Positions 31,976-44,480 of a DNA stretch of 64,000 bases are shown piece by piece. The position numbers and the translations under genes are program-made. Every line of letters starts with the position of its first letter. Within the stretch, counting starts at the first letter, position 1. The notes below the pieces were generated by a model. That model saw only the letters and a program-made list of their open reading frames with translations. It had not been told where the DNA came from and did no database searches. This DNA comes from Symbiodinium natans (lineage: Eukaryota; Sar; Dinophyceae; Suessiales; Symbiodiniaceae), in contig CAJNDS010002268.1 of assembly GCA_905221605.1 (NCBI GenBank), positions 567,232-631,231 on the forward strand, written 5' to 3'.

Positions 31976-34667
31976 GTAAACTGTATGATTATATTCTCAA
32001 TTTATTTTTTTGGTGTTCTTCAAGTCGAGCCATTGCGCGCAATTTTACTCACTAACACGGGGTGGCCTCGGCGACGAGTGTCCGACAGAGCCGGGCCCGG
32101 CCATCTCGCATTGTCCCCCCTGCTCCAGTAACGTAACGCACGTCGGCCAGGAACGGGTGGGCAATGGTGGGCATGACGGGAGACCGTACACGTGCTGATC
32201 GTCTGCCCAACTGTTCATGTTGGCAGAAGTTTCTGCTGTGCAGACTGCCTCTTTTCCTACTGCGTTCGGAAATGCGGAACTGGCGGTTGCTCGGGCATGC
32301 AGTAGACTCGTAGACAGGTTAAGAAATGCCAACAACTTTGAGCTTGGAAGGTGAGGCGGCCCGAAATACATCATCGTGTAGCGCAGCGGGGAATTCGGAT
32401 GGCTTCTGTTGTTTGAGCAGATGATGGCCTGGATACTTTTGCTGGCAGAGTGGAGACGACCTTGAGTTCACATGAAACCTTCTTCGTGAATGGTTGAAAG
32501 ACGAGATGGCCCAAAGTCTCACTGCAAATGTTTTCTTCGCCCTGTCTGACCCTAGCTCGACATAAGATCGGAGCAAGTGTTGAAGTCGTTGATGTCCTCA
32601 GGGCTACAGGACAACTACGGCATGATCTGTCATCTCGCTTTGGAAGCTGTTGCGAGACTTTTCAACAGTCAGGATCGGATATGATTGGGCCTACCCAGCG
32701 GCTACCCTGGACATTCATGGAGTCCGAAAACTTCTTGGCGCGCTGCTTCTGGGGCCATGATGAAACATCGCCTCAGGTTCCAGGGAAGGAAGATTGGAAG
32801 ATTGTAGCAACTGTCAAGGCGTCGGCAAAGTAACTTCGAACGCGCAATGTGATCACTGCTCTAGAAGCTTCGTTCAAAGCATCCAAAGCTGATACAAACG
32901 GAACCACCTCTTTGCGAGAGTCCATTTCGACACTCGGCTTATGTCGTATCAAGGATGTCTGCGATTGGAACTCATCGGAGAATCGAACACGGACACACGC
33001 CGGATTCGAAGGGGGCTCGCATCTGCAAAGCCATGCTACGTGTTGCATTGCACGAGGAAGCATCTCGTACGAGGCCCTTGTTGTGATGCTTTAAGTGAAC
33101 ATCATCAGCGCAGGATTACTTCCCTCCTTTCCCGCCCGGCTGGTTTGGGCAAACTGGTGATAAGGTCCGATGTTGAGGCCATTGCCTTCGAGTAGCAGAC
33201 CGTTCACGGGAATGCCGAGCGAAGCGAGGTGATGCAACAAGCATTCCTGGTAATAAACGACGCGTCGTGAGCCTGGAGACCTGGAGTTGGCAGCCCCATA
33301 GGTGGAACTGCAAGGGTCTCTCTCTCTCTGATGAGACGTGGTTATTCAATTATTCTCGTCAGGCAGCCGAGGAGCTGACGACAACAGTCAAAGTTCGTTA
33401 CAAGCACAGCCCACGCAGAGCAGTGAGGTCCAAGTTCTTCTCCCGCACAGTGTTTGGATCCTCCCTAAACTTCTAAACCGTAGTGTGATCAAACATGCTT
33501 TCGAAGAAGCATTGGCCAGTTGTACAGGCTGTTTTCAGTAAAGCTGTCGACGTGACGATGTCATTCCAGGCGCAGTCCAACAATTTCCGGAAGAACTCTC
33601 ACCTCAGTTGGCATCCATGATGAGGGATGTTTCGTGTTTCCTAATCTTGCGCAACAGAGCATATGCGGGTGGGTCGGGCTCCGATTTTGATGCGCGCAAA
33701 AATCATGTCTGTCCCTGAGTGTTTTACGCTTCGCAGGCGCTCATGTGCTTGTGAGGTGTGTTGCGATTAAATGTTTTCGGCCACAGATCGCTAGCCTGAA
33801 CGGGGCCCACCAGAGAACGAAACGTGTAGCTTTTTGTAGTGCGATCTTGGCCAAAACACTCTTGTGTGTGGCTTGAGTGTGCCATTTAACAGCAGGGAAA
33901 GAGAAGGCTTTTGCATGTGGAAAGGGTCGCAAGCAGAAGTTGCAGTATAGATGAACCTTCTGTTTTGTGCTCCATGCTGTTCTTGCGTCAAGCGTAGTTT
34001 GGTCAGTATGAGGATGAGAACTTCGAACACAGTTGCGGAACACAGGCAGCTTCAACACGTCCAAGGCTTGACTAGCTTTTTGAAGTGAGCTTGTCGTCCA
34101 TGTCCAGCTGGAGTGGTTTTGCTTGTCGCTTTCTGCCCTCGGTTTTTTTGTCGCTATGCGCTTTCGAGGGAAGTGGCCGTCGCAGTCACTATCTCATTCC
34201 GAACATGCCAACATGATGCTAAAAGTATCTTGAATCTTGTGGCTCTCCGGTATGACAACAACCAGTATGCCCTGAAACCCTTGCTTTGATACTTTCAGCT
34301 TTACGCAGCGAGAGGCAAAGTGCTCTTGTTGGGGGGCGCGTGTTTACTGAAGCTTCCTGGCCACTGGCTTGTGTGTCAAGAAAGGTCATACGCAGGCCAT
34401 AGAGCCATAGATCACCAGGGTCAAAATCGAGATCGTGAAAGTGGTGAGATACGGTGAGATCATGCACAGAGGCTCGTCACAGCTTCCACCTATACGGCCA
34501 TTTGAAAGCCCTGAGCATACAACAGCGTTCCTGGCACAATTGATGCTTTTTGATGACTTTGCGTTGCGAAACTCATGAATTAGGCAGCGTAACTATTTGT
34601 GAGCTATGCCTTATTCTCGATATAGCTAAACCTAGTTGCAACATATTGGTAAGCTCTGGAGTTCTGG
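31976..34667. other. No gene recognised
   Basis: Near 50 % GC sequence with many short overlapping frames (e.g. 32528-32833, 32849-33094, 33267-33476) that lack splice context or motifs. They may include decayed retroelement sequence. Confidence 0.3.
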
Positions 34668-34929
34668 TTGAAAGTTGAAGTTCATCACATTCACGCTTTA
34701 GGTGTGTATTGTTGCGATGCAATCAGCCGTACAACGCCAGAAGCAAAGCGTGTGAAAGGTGCAAAGCCGCCGGTTGCAAGACCAAGGCCGCACTTCAAGG
34801 ACCCGAATCTACTACAACTGGTTAAGCGCGCAGACGCAGTACCGGAGTACTGATTGTGCCAGGAGCTGGGCCCATCAGAGGACACGCAGTGCCTTTTTTT
34901 GCCTTTTCATCCAGTGCCCGTGTTTTTCG
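34668..34929 (+). other. Short open frames before the 402-bp repeat
   Basis: Frame 34668-34853 reads SRTTPEAKRVKGAKPPVARP to a TGA. Another frame carries ACERCKAAGCKTKAAL with a C-x2-C-x4-C pattern. Both look partly coding, but neither has an identified acceptor. Confidence 0.2.
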
Positions 34930-36330
34930 GCAGCAATGTCTACGCTAGCCAGGATACCCGAGCTTGCCGAATCCTCACCCAGCGAATCCTTTGCCGCCAG
35001 AGCCCGAATGCCCCGACTCATCATGTCTTGTGCATCAGTCGTGCATCGTTGAGGCACAGCATCCCGTGTGTACAAAGTGGCTGCAAGCAAGCCCCCAGAG
35101 CGGGTGCGGCTTGAGGACAGCTGGTGGGCAGCGGTGTGGGGCGCGCTACCATCCTTGCCGTATCATTGACAGGATACGAGCTCATCCGAACACGCATCCC
35201 GGGAAGCGTACCAGCACATGTTCATGTGAGACTGAATGAAATCTGGGGGACATGTATGGCACATGGCAAGAGGCACTCTCAAGCACAGCCAGGATGCTTG
35301 CCGAATCCTCACCCAGCGAATCGTTTGCCGCCAGAGCCCGAATGCCTCGTCTCATCATGTCGGCATGTGAGTGGAGTTAGGCTGCAGGCCATGCAGTATG
35401 TGCATCAGTCGTGCATCGTTCAGGCACGGTGTCCCGTGTGTACAATGTGGCTGCAAGCAAGCCCGCAGAGCGGGCACGGCTTGAGGACCGCTGCTGGTGG
35501 GCAGCCGCGTGTGGTATGCTACCATCCTTGCTAGGTGTGGAAGGGATCCTGTTCCCTACGTGTTTCCTTGACAGGATACGAGCTCATCCGAACACGCGTC
35601 CCGGGAAGCGTACCAGGACATGTTCATGTGAGACTGAATGAAATCTGGGGGACATGTATGGCACATGGCAAGAGGCACTCTCAAGCACAGCCAGGATGCT
35701 TGCCGAATCCTCACCCAGCGAATCGTTTGCCGCCAGAGCCCGAATGCCTCGTCTCCTCATGTCGGCATGTGAGTGGAGTTAGGCTGCAGGCCATGCAGTA
35801 TGTGCATCAGTCGTGCATCGTTCAGGCACGGCGTCCCGTGTGTACAATGTGACTGCAAGCAAGCCCGCAGAGCGGGCACGGCTTGAGGACCGCTGCTGGT
35901 GGGCAGCCGCGTGTGGTGTGCTACCATACTTGCTAGGTGTGGAAGGGAGGCTGTTCCCTAAGTGTTTCCTTGACAGGATACGAGCTCATCCGAACACGCA
36001 TCCCGGGAAGCGTACCAGGACATGTTCATGTGAGACTGAATGAAATCTGGGGGACATGTATGGCACATGGCAAGAGGCACTCTCAAGCACAGCCAGGATG
36101 CTTGCCGAATCCTCACCCAGCGAATCGTTTGCCGCCAGAGCCCGAATGCCTCGTCTCCTCATGTCGGCATGTGAGTGGAGATAGGCTGCAGGCCATGCAT
36201 ACTGCATACAGTTTCATTCTTGTGCATCAGTCGTGCATCGTTCAGGCACGGCGTCCCGTGTGTACAAGGTGGCTGCAAGCAAGCCCCCAGAGCGGGTGCA
36301 GCTTGAGGACAGCTAGTGGGCGGCCGTGTC
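34930..36330 (+). repeat. 402-bp tandem repeat
   Basis: GACAGGATACGAGCTCATCC starts at 35168, 35570 and 35972, exactly 402 bp apart each time. Unit 3 is cut short near 36330 and has a small insertion at about 36195-36220. A partial unit (34930-35167) lacks the first segment. Full units are nearly identical over most of their length. Each carries a TTTCCTTGACAG acceptor-like site and a coding-like stretch (LIRTRIPGSVPGHVHVRLNE), so the unit may have originated from exon-containing DNA. Confidence 0.9.
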
Positions 36331-36634
36331 GGGGTGCCCGTGTCACGGATAGTTCGCAGTCCAACAACATTAACTAGAATGAGCTGCACCGGCAAGCGGA
36401 CGGTTTCTCCATCACATCCATGTCTAAGTAGAGGTGTCAGTAGCAACTTGGCAAAGTTGACATCTAATCTGTGTCGACATCGTAGAGCCATCATGGGCTC
36501 AATCTTGACAAGGCGGTCCACAAAACATGGAGCCCTGCAGCTTTCAGTTCGGTGAACTTCCACGGAATCGGACCACCTCGAAACAATTGCCTTTGCGGCA
36601 TGGTCAGATACGCTCGGTGAAAATCTTGGACTTT
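36331..36634. other. Unrelated segment between repeat units
   Basis: About 300 bp with no match to the 402-bp unit, separating unit 3 from the diverged copy. No gene seen. Confidence 0.4.
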
Positions 36635-36945
36635 GACAGGATCTGGGCCCATGCGAACATGCATCCACTTCCCAGGACAAGGGCTCGCATCCCTGTGAAG
36701 ACAGTGCCTTTGTGACGACATGCGGTGCGTCGCACATCGAAGCAAGACCAGGATGCCGCAGCCTGCCGAATCCTCACCCAGCGAATCGTTTGCCGTCCGA
36801 GACCGATAGTGCATCCGAGTGCCGTGCCGGGTGAGCCATGTGCCATGCTGCCAAGCACTGTCTCAGGCACCGCGTTGCGCGTCTACAAAGCGGCTCCAGC
36901 ACAATCTCCAGGAGAGCTCCCAGAAAGCGCGCGGCTTGAGGACGA
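36635..36945 (+). repeat. Diverged copy of the 402-bp unit
   Basis: Shares GACAGGAT, GCGAACATGCAT, CTGCCGAATCCTCACCCAGC, AATCGTTTGCCG and GCGCGGCTTGAGGAC in the same order as the main units, with many substitutions and deletions. Confidence 0.8.
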
Positions 36946-37098
36946 ACCTTGAACCTTCTCGCTACTCGTTTCTTTGCCATTCCGACTATGCGACATCTTT
37001 GCCTGTCTAGCGCGGGATGACAGGAGCATGAGGAAGGAGGGACCGCGCACAGCGCGCACCCTACCGTGGGTGCGCAAAAAGGACGTGCGTGCGTGGGC

Positions 37099-37101
<3 letters not shown>

Positions 37102-37135
<34 letters not shown>

Positions 37136-37169
37136 TCTGTGTGTGTGTGTGTGTGTGTGTGCGCGCGCT
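37102..37169 (+). repeat. (TG)n microsatellite
   Basis: Two TG runs separated by TCTC, then GCGCGCGC. Threonine/histidine- and valine/cysteine-type frames across it are artefacts. Confidence 0.95.
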
Positions 37170-37211
37170 CTGCTCGGTGTGCTCTGCTCGGTGTGCACTG
37201 CTCGGCTGAAG

Positions 37212-37361
37212 CCAAGGTTTGCTGCCATCGGCCTCAAAAGGTTCAAAGGCAAAACCTGGCAAACCCCTGAGCCCAAACGCTGCGCTTCATGTCTTGATGC
37301 TGGTGTGCCTCCCATGCTAAAAGTGCGACCTGGCACAGGCTCTGCTAGTGGAGCCTGTTGA
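37212..37361 (+). CDS. Candidate terminal exon with CxxC
   Basis: After CTCGGCTGAAG the frame reads PRFAAIGLKRFKGKTWQTPE, then PKRCASCLDAGVPPMLKV and ends ...GSASGAC with TGA at 37359-37361. The text is coding-like and contains C-x2-C. The acceptor is not preceded by a strong pyrimidine tract but by TG repeats and TGCTCGG repeats. Upstream exons unknown. Confidence 0.35.
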   Translation, partial: PRFAAIGLKRFKGKTWQTPEPKRCASCLDAGVPPMLKVRPGTGSASGAC

Positions 37362-38225
37362 ACCCTCGGCGGAGCCCTCGGCGGAGCACTCGGTGTGGAG
37401 AAGTGTTTGGAGAGCTAGTGAGAGCGAACAGACGAGTATGACGAGTTGCATCTGAGAGAGAGCGGGAGAGGACGGGGATGCACCCACCCGGAAAAACCGC
37501 GAGGAGAGCACGCCACCCACCCACTCATGTCACACCAGCAGGCGCTCCTTCCCTTTCGACATGCTTGCTTGCTGGAAAGAAGGAAGGAGGCAGGAAGGGA
37601 GGGACGAAGGAAGGAAGGAGCGTGGGTAAAAGGGCCACCCAACCTCCAGAAACAATGCCCTCCCCCTTGATCTACCAGTGTCTTCTGATCTTAAGACTCG
37701 CAGACGTTGTGCCAGTGGCAAAGACTACTTGGCTTTCATTATTTAACGCTGCGCCGCCCCGGCCGGAGCCTGCCCAGCGGCTTCAGGGCTTGGGGAACAA
37801 GTCCTTGAAGAGTAGCGAATCCTGCGGATAGAGAGGCAACCATCAACTCCATGGCGCTTCCAAAATAACGCGACAAGCTCTGCTTGAAGAACTTGAGAAG
37901 TCCGGAGTTTTGCAGTCCATTCGAGTGGACGCTTGGAGGGGTGCATTCCAGAAACAAAGGACGCAGAAGGAATCGGCCAAACGGCGTTCTGGGTTTGTTT
38001 TTCTTCTGATGCACCGTCCGCTCCCGGACACCGGTCGGAAAGGGGGGGGTACCCATTCCAAGCAGGTGTGTTAGGTGTGTCCGAGGCCTGGGCGGCTTTT
38101 CTTCGACGCTTGACGTGTGCGTAGAAGCACAACAGTGATGGCAATGTTGCTGGGAACTGTTGCTCGAATGGTTGGTTCCTAGATTCGACTGGCCCCCTGT
38201 CAACGAGCATGACCAGGTTCAATCT
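37362..38225. other. No gene recognised; short GGAA repeat
   Basis: GAAAGAAGGAAGGAGGCAGG and related repeats at 37572-37620; otherwise ordinary sequence with overlapping frames on both strands. Confidence 0.3.
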
Positions 38226-38228
38226 ATG

Positions 38229-38400
38229 ATGCCCCCCCCCCCCCCTAATAATAGGTGGATGGGGGGGTTACCCCCCACGGCACCTATTTAGAATAGGCGG
38301 GGCGCCTATTTGGGGTAGGGTGGGGGACCGTAACAAAAAATAGGTGGCGCAGTATGTTTTCGGAGGTCTACCGCCTATTTCTGTAAACGCTAATAAACCG
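38229..38400. repeat. CCTATTT/AAATAGG-rich block with C/G tracts
   Basis: AATAGGTGG, CACCTATTTAG, AATAGGCGG, CGCCTATTTG, AATAGGTGGC and CCGCCTATTT alternate in both orientations between poly-C and poly-G runs, so several short hairpins can form. The motif recurs at 38656 (CCGCCTATTAGG). Confidence 0.7.
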
Positions 38401-38487
38401 GGCTCGATCTGATAGAACATTGAGAAAAATTAAGGAAATGCACTGTGTGTGTGTGGCCTGTCCGAACACAAACTGCAGGCCCAAATA

Positions 38488-38552
38488 ACTCATCTCTCTC
38501 TCCCTCTCTCTCTCTTTCTCTCTTTCTCTCTCTCTCTCTCTCCTCATCTCTT
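38488..38552 (+). repeat. CT-rich microsatellite
   Basis: TCTCTC with TTTC and CCTC interruptions. No convincing exon follows. Confidence 0.85.
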
Positions 38553-38611
38553 TCCCTCTGTGTGTTCGTCTTATGTCAGGTAGCACACCAACACTGACTG
38601 TGCGTGTGGTC

Positions 38612-38803
38612 CCCCCCCCCCCCCGAACCACCCCCCCTCCAGAAACAGGCAGCCGCCTATTAGGTCCCCCCCCCCCCAATTTCCCCCCCCCCCCCCCACC
38701 CCCCCCCCCCCACCCCCCCCCCCCCCCCCCCCCCCCACCCCCCCCCCCCCCACCCCCCCCACCCCCCCCCCCCCCCCACCCCCCCCCCCCCACCCCCCCC
38801 CCC
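38612..38803. repeat. Poly-C tracts with single A interruptions
   Basis: Runs of 7-19 C separated by single A or short words over about 190 bp. This is the C-rich counterpart of 9432-9558, with i-motif/G-quadruplex potential. Confidence 0.95.
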
Positions 38804-41635
38804 TTAGGGGGTGGGCATATCTATGAAGTCAAAAGGCCTGGGGAACCAAGAGCCATCGAGTTTCCAAACGCGAGTCACGGTTCCATGAACTTGGCCCCTG
38901 TTGGATGATCACGGCCCCTTTATAGTTGAGCTTGTCAGTTGGTGGTGTTGTGGGACTAAGTCTTGTTGCAGGCAATCATGTGGGAGATGGGGGCATGACT
39001 ACAGAGCAGTACTCACCACCCAAAGTCTGAGATCAACATGTGGATTAGAGTCAAGAAAGCGTGCTGGAGTTCCTCCCGAACTGCAGAATCTCTTGAGGTG
39101 CAGAAAGCAGAAACGGCGTCGAACCCAAGCCTCATGGAGCTTCGCCGGAACTTCTCAGCCGTTGCCTCGGTCCACCTCCATCCACGAAACCTTGAACCTT
39201 CATCCTGCACTAAAATCTCTAAAGCGCAGAGCTCTGTCTGACTCTGACTCTTCCAACTTAGTTAACTTTCCGACTGCTGCTTTTCCCGATGATGGTGGGC
39301 CGTGGGGGTCATGCGTTCTTGAAATGAAAGCGTGTTCTCAACCACAAGCCCCAAGAGCGGTCCCGAAAGTTCTCCAGACATTTCTTTACTTTGCGGGTCC
39401 CATTTTGGGTCACATTGTGAGGCACTGAAGCAGAGCCACAGCCTCTTGCAGAGGAAGGCGTGGGAGCAAAACAAAGACTGGCATTCTCTGGGGTGGGCTT
39501 TATGAGTGTTCTGGTCACTCCTTCAGTGGGCTTCGATTTCGGCTCTTCCGTGCGGCCTCTCTGTGCAAGGTCGGCAAGATTTCCAGGGCAGCCGCAGAGG
39601 CCCCTCCATTGCAGAGGTGTTTGTTTGTTTGCCTCAGAGAGTCTTGAAGTCTTGAAGCCAGGATCTGCAGTAAGGATGTAAAGGGTTCCGGATCTCCACA
39701 ATCAAGGCCCCTGAAGGATCCTTTGGTGCTTGTGGTTGGGCAGCTTGCGGTCTGCGCTAAGGTGAGAAGGAATACCGACCAAGCTGCGCAGCTGCTGCGG
39801 CTCAGAAAGTGATCTGGGCCTGGATGCAATTCACACGTGCGGCTGGGTGCTTGGCGTTGCTAGCTTGTCTGAATCCTTATATCCAAGACCGGATCGAACT
39901 ACTCACTTTTATTACTCGTGACTAGTAGATTAGTATAACCACCACGGCCACCACGGCCACCTGGATCTCGGACACTGAAAAAGGACAAGAAGCAACTTCG
40001 AAGAAGTTGCTGTGTCCTCAAAGCTGGGAGTCCTCGGATTCAGAGAAAAGGGGAACGAATGTGGAAGGTGCAGCGCGAAGCTACCAAGATCAAAACTGGT
40101 GCAAATGCTGCACCGGTACCAGTTTTTCACTTGCGAATCCAGGGGTCAGGAATTGAGGAGATACGGGTGTCTCACTGTCTTGCAGATCGGGGGTTTTGGC
40201 ATGTTCTGGCACATGACCCAATGCATCGCAACGGGGGACGGGGACGTGAACGATCGCGAACGCATCTGAGCATTTCGAACGGCACGTGTCTCTCAATGTT
40301 TGCCTTTCCCGTTGGTAGCAAGGAGCCGAAAACGCCCAAGTGGTTGTTTGATGGACGAGAACTACAGTTATGAGTTATGAGTTTGGGCTAGAAGAAGCCA
40401 CGGACCTCAAAGTACAGTTACTGGGCGAAACATACATTTCGTGGTCGTAGAGTCTGTGTATAATTGTGGGTCATGGGGCCGCAGCCGTCGCTTCCGTGCT
40501 CGAGCAGAAAAACATGTGCTTTAGCTGCCTCTCCGCTTCCCTCCAACTTAGCAGTGCAACAGACTCTTAGCTGAGACCACACAGTCATTGAAGCACTCTT
40601 TCAGAAGTGTTCGAGCTCCGGCGAAGGGTTGCCTCAAGCCATCTCCAGCCATGCGCGCATGTTGCAGTTTGGAGGAGGTCTGCCAGTCGACTCAGAGCTA
40701 TTGCCAATGCTGCCGATGTGCCAGAACCATCAGAACCTTTGCAGGACCTGCATGAGCACTTGCGTGACAAGGCTGATCGCATGGGAGCGGGCTTTGCAAC
40801 TGGTAATCAGGGACGACAGGAGGGACAACACTTCAGACGCCTTGGACTGCGGCGTGTAATTCATTGTAGTGAACAACGTAATTAGATGCCGAACAATGTC
40901 ACCAGATGCCGGGTTGTGCAGGTCTGGGATGCCTACGATGCAGTTAAGCAGGCCGTCGGAATGTGTTGAACACGTGAGCCGATTTGACCAATGTCACAGA
41001 CATGTCCTGGAGGTCCCAACAGTCCTGAAGGCCTTTGCTCTCTGTGTGTGGGTGGCAAGGTGTAGGTTCACTTCAGTGCCTGGTCAGGTTCCTGGCATAC
41101 TTCTAGGCATTGGGATGTTTTGGCAAAGCCCCGTCCCCGGCGTCGCACACGCGCAGCTTCACGCAGTCTCGGTTCTGTGTGAAAACTTGGCCGAGGTCCC
41201 TTGTGGGTAGAGCTCCTGCCGGACACTAAGTTTTGGGTTCCAAGCCCTAAACTCTAAAGCAGGGGATTGCGTGGACTCATTCCCAGGATTGCAGTTCTGG
41301 TGATGTCCATGCGCGGACAGGTTGGATCGGTGAAACAGCGCCTGAAAGCTGTCTTGGAGGTGCACGCAAGCACTTTGGTCGGTGATGCTTAGACCTGTGA
41401 ATCACGCCCACTAGGATCCGATTGACAGAGTTGAAGTGGAGCAGGCGGATTGGTCTTCATGTTGTTGCAAACCCTGGGGACGACTCCCCTTCTGCAGCTG
41501 ATGGACTTGCAGGGAGTTGGCCACCTCGCGTTCGATGTCTTCCCAGCAGCATCCTGAGTTGACGGCGTTGCCGGTCTCATTTGCTTGTTCCTTGAGCTCC
41601 CATTTCAGCATGTAACTGGGGCAAGGCATCGAACT
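38804..41635. other. No gene recognised
   Basis: The longest frame (38901-39428, 175 codons) has mixed composition and no motif. A Cys-containing frame at 40012-40269 and others are unsupported. (CCACGG)n occurs at 39940-39960. Confidence 0.3.
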
Positions 41636-41639
41636 GTAG

Positions 41640-41770
41640 CTGCTTCATAAACCAAAAGTTCTCAGAAGCTACGATTCAGAAAATTCCTGCTTCAGAAGCT
41701 ACCCTGCTTCAGAAACGATCCGCTTCAGAAACTACCCCGCTTCAGAAGCTAACTGCTTCAGAAATCAACG
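41640..41770 (+). repeat. ~20-bp tandem repeat (GCTTCAGAAGCTACCC)
   Basis: TGCTTCAGAAGCTAC and CGCTTCAGAAACTAC-type units, six or seven copies with 17-22 bp spacing. They share the CTTCAGAAG core with the repeat at 54430-54597. Confidence 0.8.
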
Positions 41771-44075
41771 CGCTGCAAACCAATTCAGATCGGGTGCCGT
41801 GGGGTGGGGAGGTCGCCTCGACCGCCCTGCATGGTGTCCGGATCAGTTTTTTCCGCGTTGGGTATCGGAGCCACTTCGTCTCTGAATCATCTTTCCGGAG
41901 CATAGTTTCTCAATTGTTCGGTGACCACTTGTTTGCCAGGTCACTACGCGAGGTGACGTCCTGGCGATCACCAAAGTTGGTGGCCACCACACTTTGCTGG
42001 TACTGGAGAGGCTGGTTGCCAAAGCGCAAGGCAAACGAGTTTTCTTCTTGCGTTCCATTGAGACCGTTGATGCTCGCCAACAACGTGGCCTTCATCAAAA
42101 CTGTTGAGCTTGGTGCCAAGACTTTGCAAGCATTCGCTTCTGCTTGTGTGATGTGGGAAGGCTCCCCCACACTAACCCCCCACCCCGCTGAGATGTAACC
42201 TGAGCGTTAGTTTTTTTGTGAGGCACACATGTGTTGGTATTGGACACAACTGCCAAGCTGATCTGCAGATCTTCACCCACCCCTCAGTCCAAGAGACTCT
42301 GGTCCCCGGACTCTGCCAGGAATCCGCCCCTTACTAAGAACGCTAACACCGTTTGAGAGTTACGGGGGTGGGACACCTAGTGCTGCGCGTTTCGTTCCTG
42401 AGGATAACGGGCGAGTACCGGAATTACAAGATGGGTGTGCAGGCTCTCGCCCTGAAGGCTTGCGGCGCCGGAGCCATCGTCCAAAGCATCCTGAGCAATT
42501 GTGCAGGATGGGGAACTGTTCCGCATTGGCAGCGACGGGGTTCTTGACGGCGAGTGGGAGGCGGACGAGACCTCAGTACCATCTTGCGTGCAAGTAGAAC
42601 GCAGCTGTGGAGTTAAGTAGCACATTTTGGGCAGGTGTACTTGCTGAAGTAGAAGCCAGGTGTTTTTATCAGCCATGGTTTATCCTGGCACATGGCTGGG
42701 TCATGGCCGAGACCAGTAGCTCAAATGAGCGCTTTCGGATTGGGGGGGAGCCGTCGCCCAAGTTTATGCCCGCCAGACGCGTCGGTCTGCACGCGTGACG
42801 CATGTCCTCCCAGACTCATTCATCACGGGAGGGTGAAGCCATGCACCAAGCATATCGTGCGACAGCGACCTGTCAGTCCAAAAGGCTCCAACTCCTGGCT
42901 GAAGTGTTTGATGGGTCAACCCCCCCCACGTCCTCACAAAAAGAGATCGCCCAAGAAGTTCTCGAATAAGTTATATGCGCGCGGGGCTTCGTCCTGTTGA
43001 ACCCGTGTCGACCAACTGGTAAATCCGTAGTTTTTTTAGCTCTGCCAGCGGTGCCCCGGAACTGAACTTCATTGATGTCCCTGAAGGGTGGAACTATGTG
43101 CCAGCCATGGCATCATGCGTCGATCGATCAAAGAGCGTGTGAGAGGTCTAGGGTGCTAGACAGGGTGTGGCACGGATTGGTCACTCAGCGGACGGCCAGC
43201 GATCGCGCACTTATATTTCGGGACTACCCTAACACGGCCCCAAAATGCAGCACGTCGTGACAACATCAACTGCCAGCGCGCAGCAGATTGTTTGTTCCAC
43301 GCCAAGTGTTGCAGTTCACTACGACAGCCTGGTATCGAAATGGCAGCCAAAGTTGCGCCCAGCCTGTTAGAGGTGAAATGCTCACCTTCAACACGTGCGA
43401 ACCACCCTTCAGGCCAAAAGAGCGCAAGCGAGCGAAGTTTCCTTCCGTCAGCTGCAAACAGACAAGTGTGCGCGGTCTTCAAAACCTCGAGCGTTGGCCA
43501 AAGCTGCAGGATCCAAACAGATGCATGTGTGCTTGTGGCGCCAGCGGTCAAAACGGACTGAGGCGCGCACGCAGAGCTGGTGGTAGATTCCATGTTTGTA
43601 ATTAGCAAGCAGTCTGATATGGTGTGGCCACATATGGTCACCTTCCATTCGCTGCCAGCGCAATCTCGTGCACTCCCGCGTAAAAGCTGCTGTCCGAAAT
43701 CAAACTCAAAAGGACCGTGCTGCACGGCCCACCTTTTGAAGGACCCGCCAAAAAAGCACGTCAAGCACGTATGCTGTAGCAACATGTTGAGCTGCGTGCA
43801 GTGTCTCTCACCTGTCGGTCTTGTCGCGATTTGTTCGTGGAATCCTTCGGACAAGCAGCTCTGAGCTTGTAGTCATGTGTCCGCGCTTGTATTACATTCT
43901 TGCATCAGCCATCTTCCAGTCCACAGGCGGAGATATGGCATCAGCCATGGCATCTGGGTGATGCCATCTTTGAGGAGGCTTTGGAGCAGATCTTTTTGTT
44001 TTTGGGCGTTTGGGCCTTAGGTTCTCATAAGCTTATTCGAAGCTACGCAAGGCCCTGGAGACGGCCCTCAGCCAG
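41771..44075. other. No gene recognised
   Basis: Long frames on both strands (e.g. 41794-42198 plus, 43156-43854 minus with 232 codons) have no recognisable motif. Because a LINE-like remnant follows, part of this may be decayed retroelement. Confidence 0.3.
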
Positions 44076-44079
44076 CCTG

Positions 44080-44480
44080 GTGATTGGGCACGGGGCACGG
44101 CATTGTGGGCAATGGCGGCAGCACCCTTTGCCTTCGTACGTTCCCGATTGCACCTAGCCTTGACGACGTTGTGTTTTGGCATACCTTTCGAAAGTCGCAG
44201 GTGCTGGCAGGTTGTGTGGGATGGAGTTGCATTGGCGGGGATAACTCTCAGTGTCGAGCTTCCACTCTGACCCCAACTGGAGAACAGATCGAACCAAAAC
44301 CTGGTATAGACTACCTTGGCTCGGTTATTACCCATGGCTGGCCATGAACTTGGTCGGGGATGACCTTGTTTAACCGAAGGGGCATGGGCGTGTGTGAATT
44401 GAAATACTCAAGATCCACGCTCCTGAGCTTGTTCTCTATGTTGAAAGCGCATGTCCCGTTGAGGAACTGGCTTGAAGTTC
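44080..44480 (+). mobile_element. Decayed LINE-like reverse transcriptase fragment
   Basis: The plus frame around 44230-44345 reads TPTGEQIEPKPGIDYLGSVI followed by a stop, and the sequence past it continues in another frame with RRGMGVCELKYSRSTLLSLF. The Y-L-G-x-x-I block after a short hydrophilic loop, then a basic segment and a Leu-rich helix, matches the region downstream of the catalytic palm in many non-LTR reverse transcriptases. The catalytic F/Y-x-D-D block was not found upstream. Stops and frame changes mark it as inactive. Confidence 0.4.

Noticed and set aside
38368-38908. Gly- and Pro-rich frames over the C-tract
   Set aside because: Generated by homopolymer runs.
43156-43854. 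232-codon minus-strand frame
   Set aside because: No recognisable domain and it competes with open plus frames; kept only as possible decayed element sequence.
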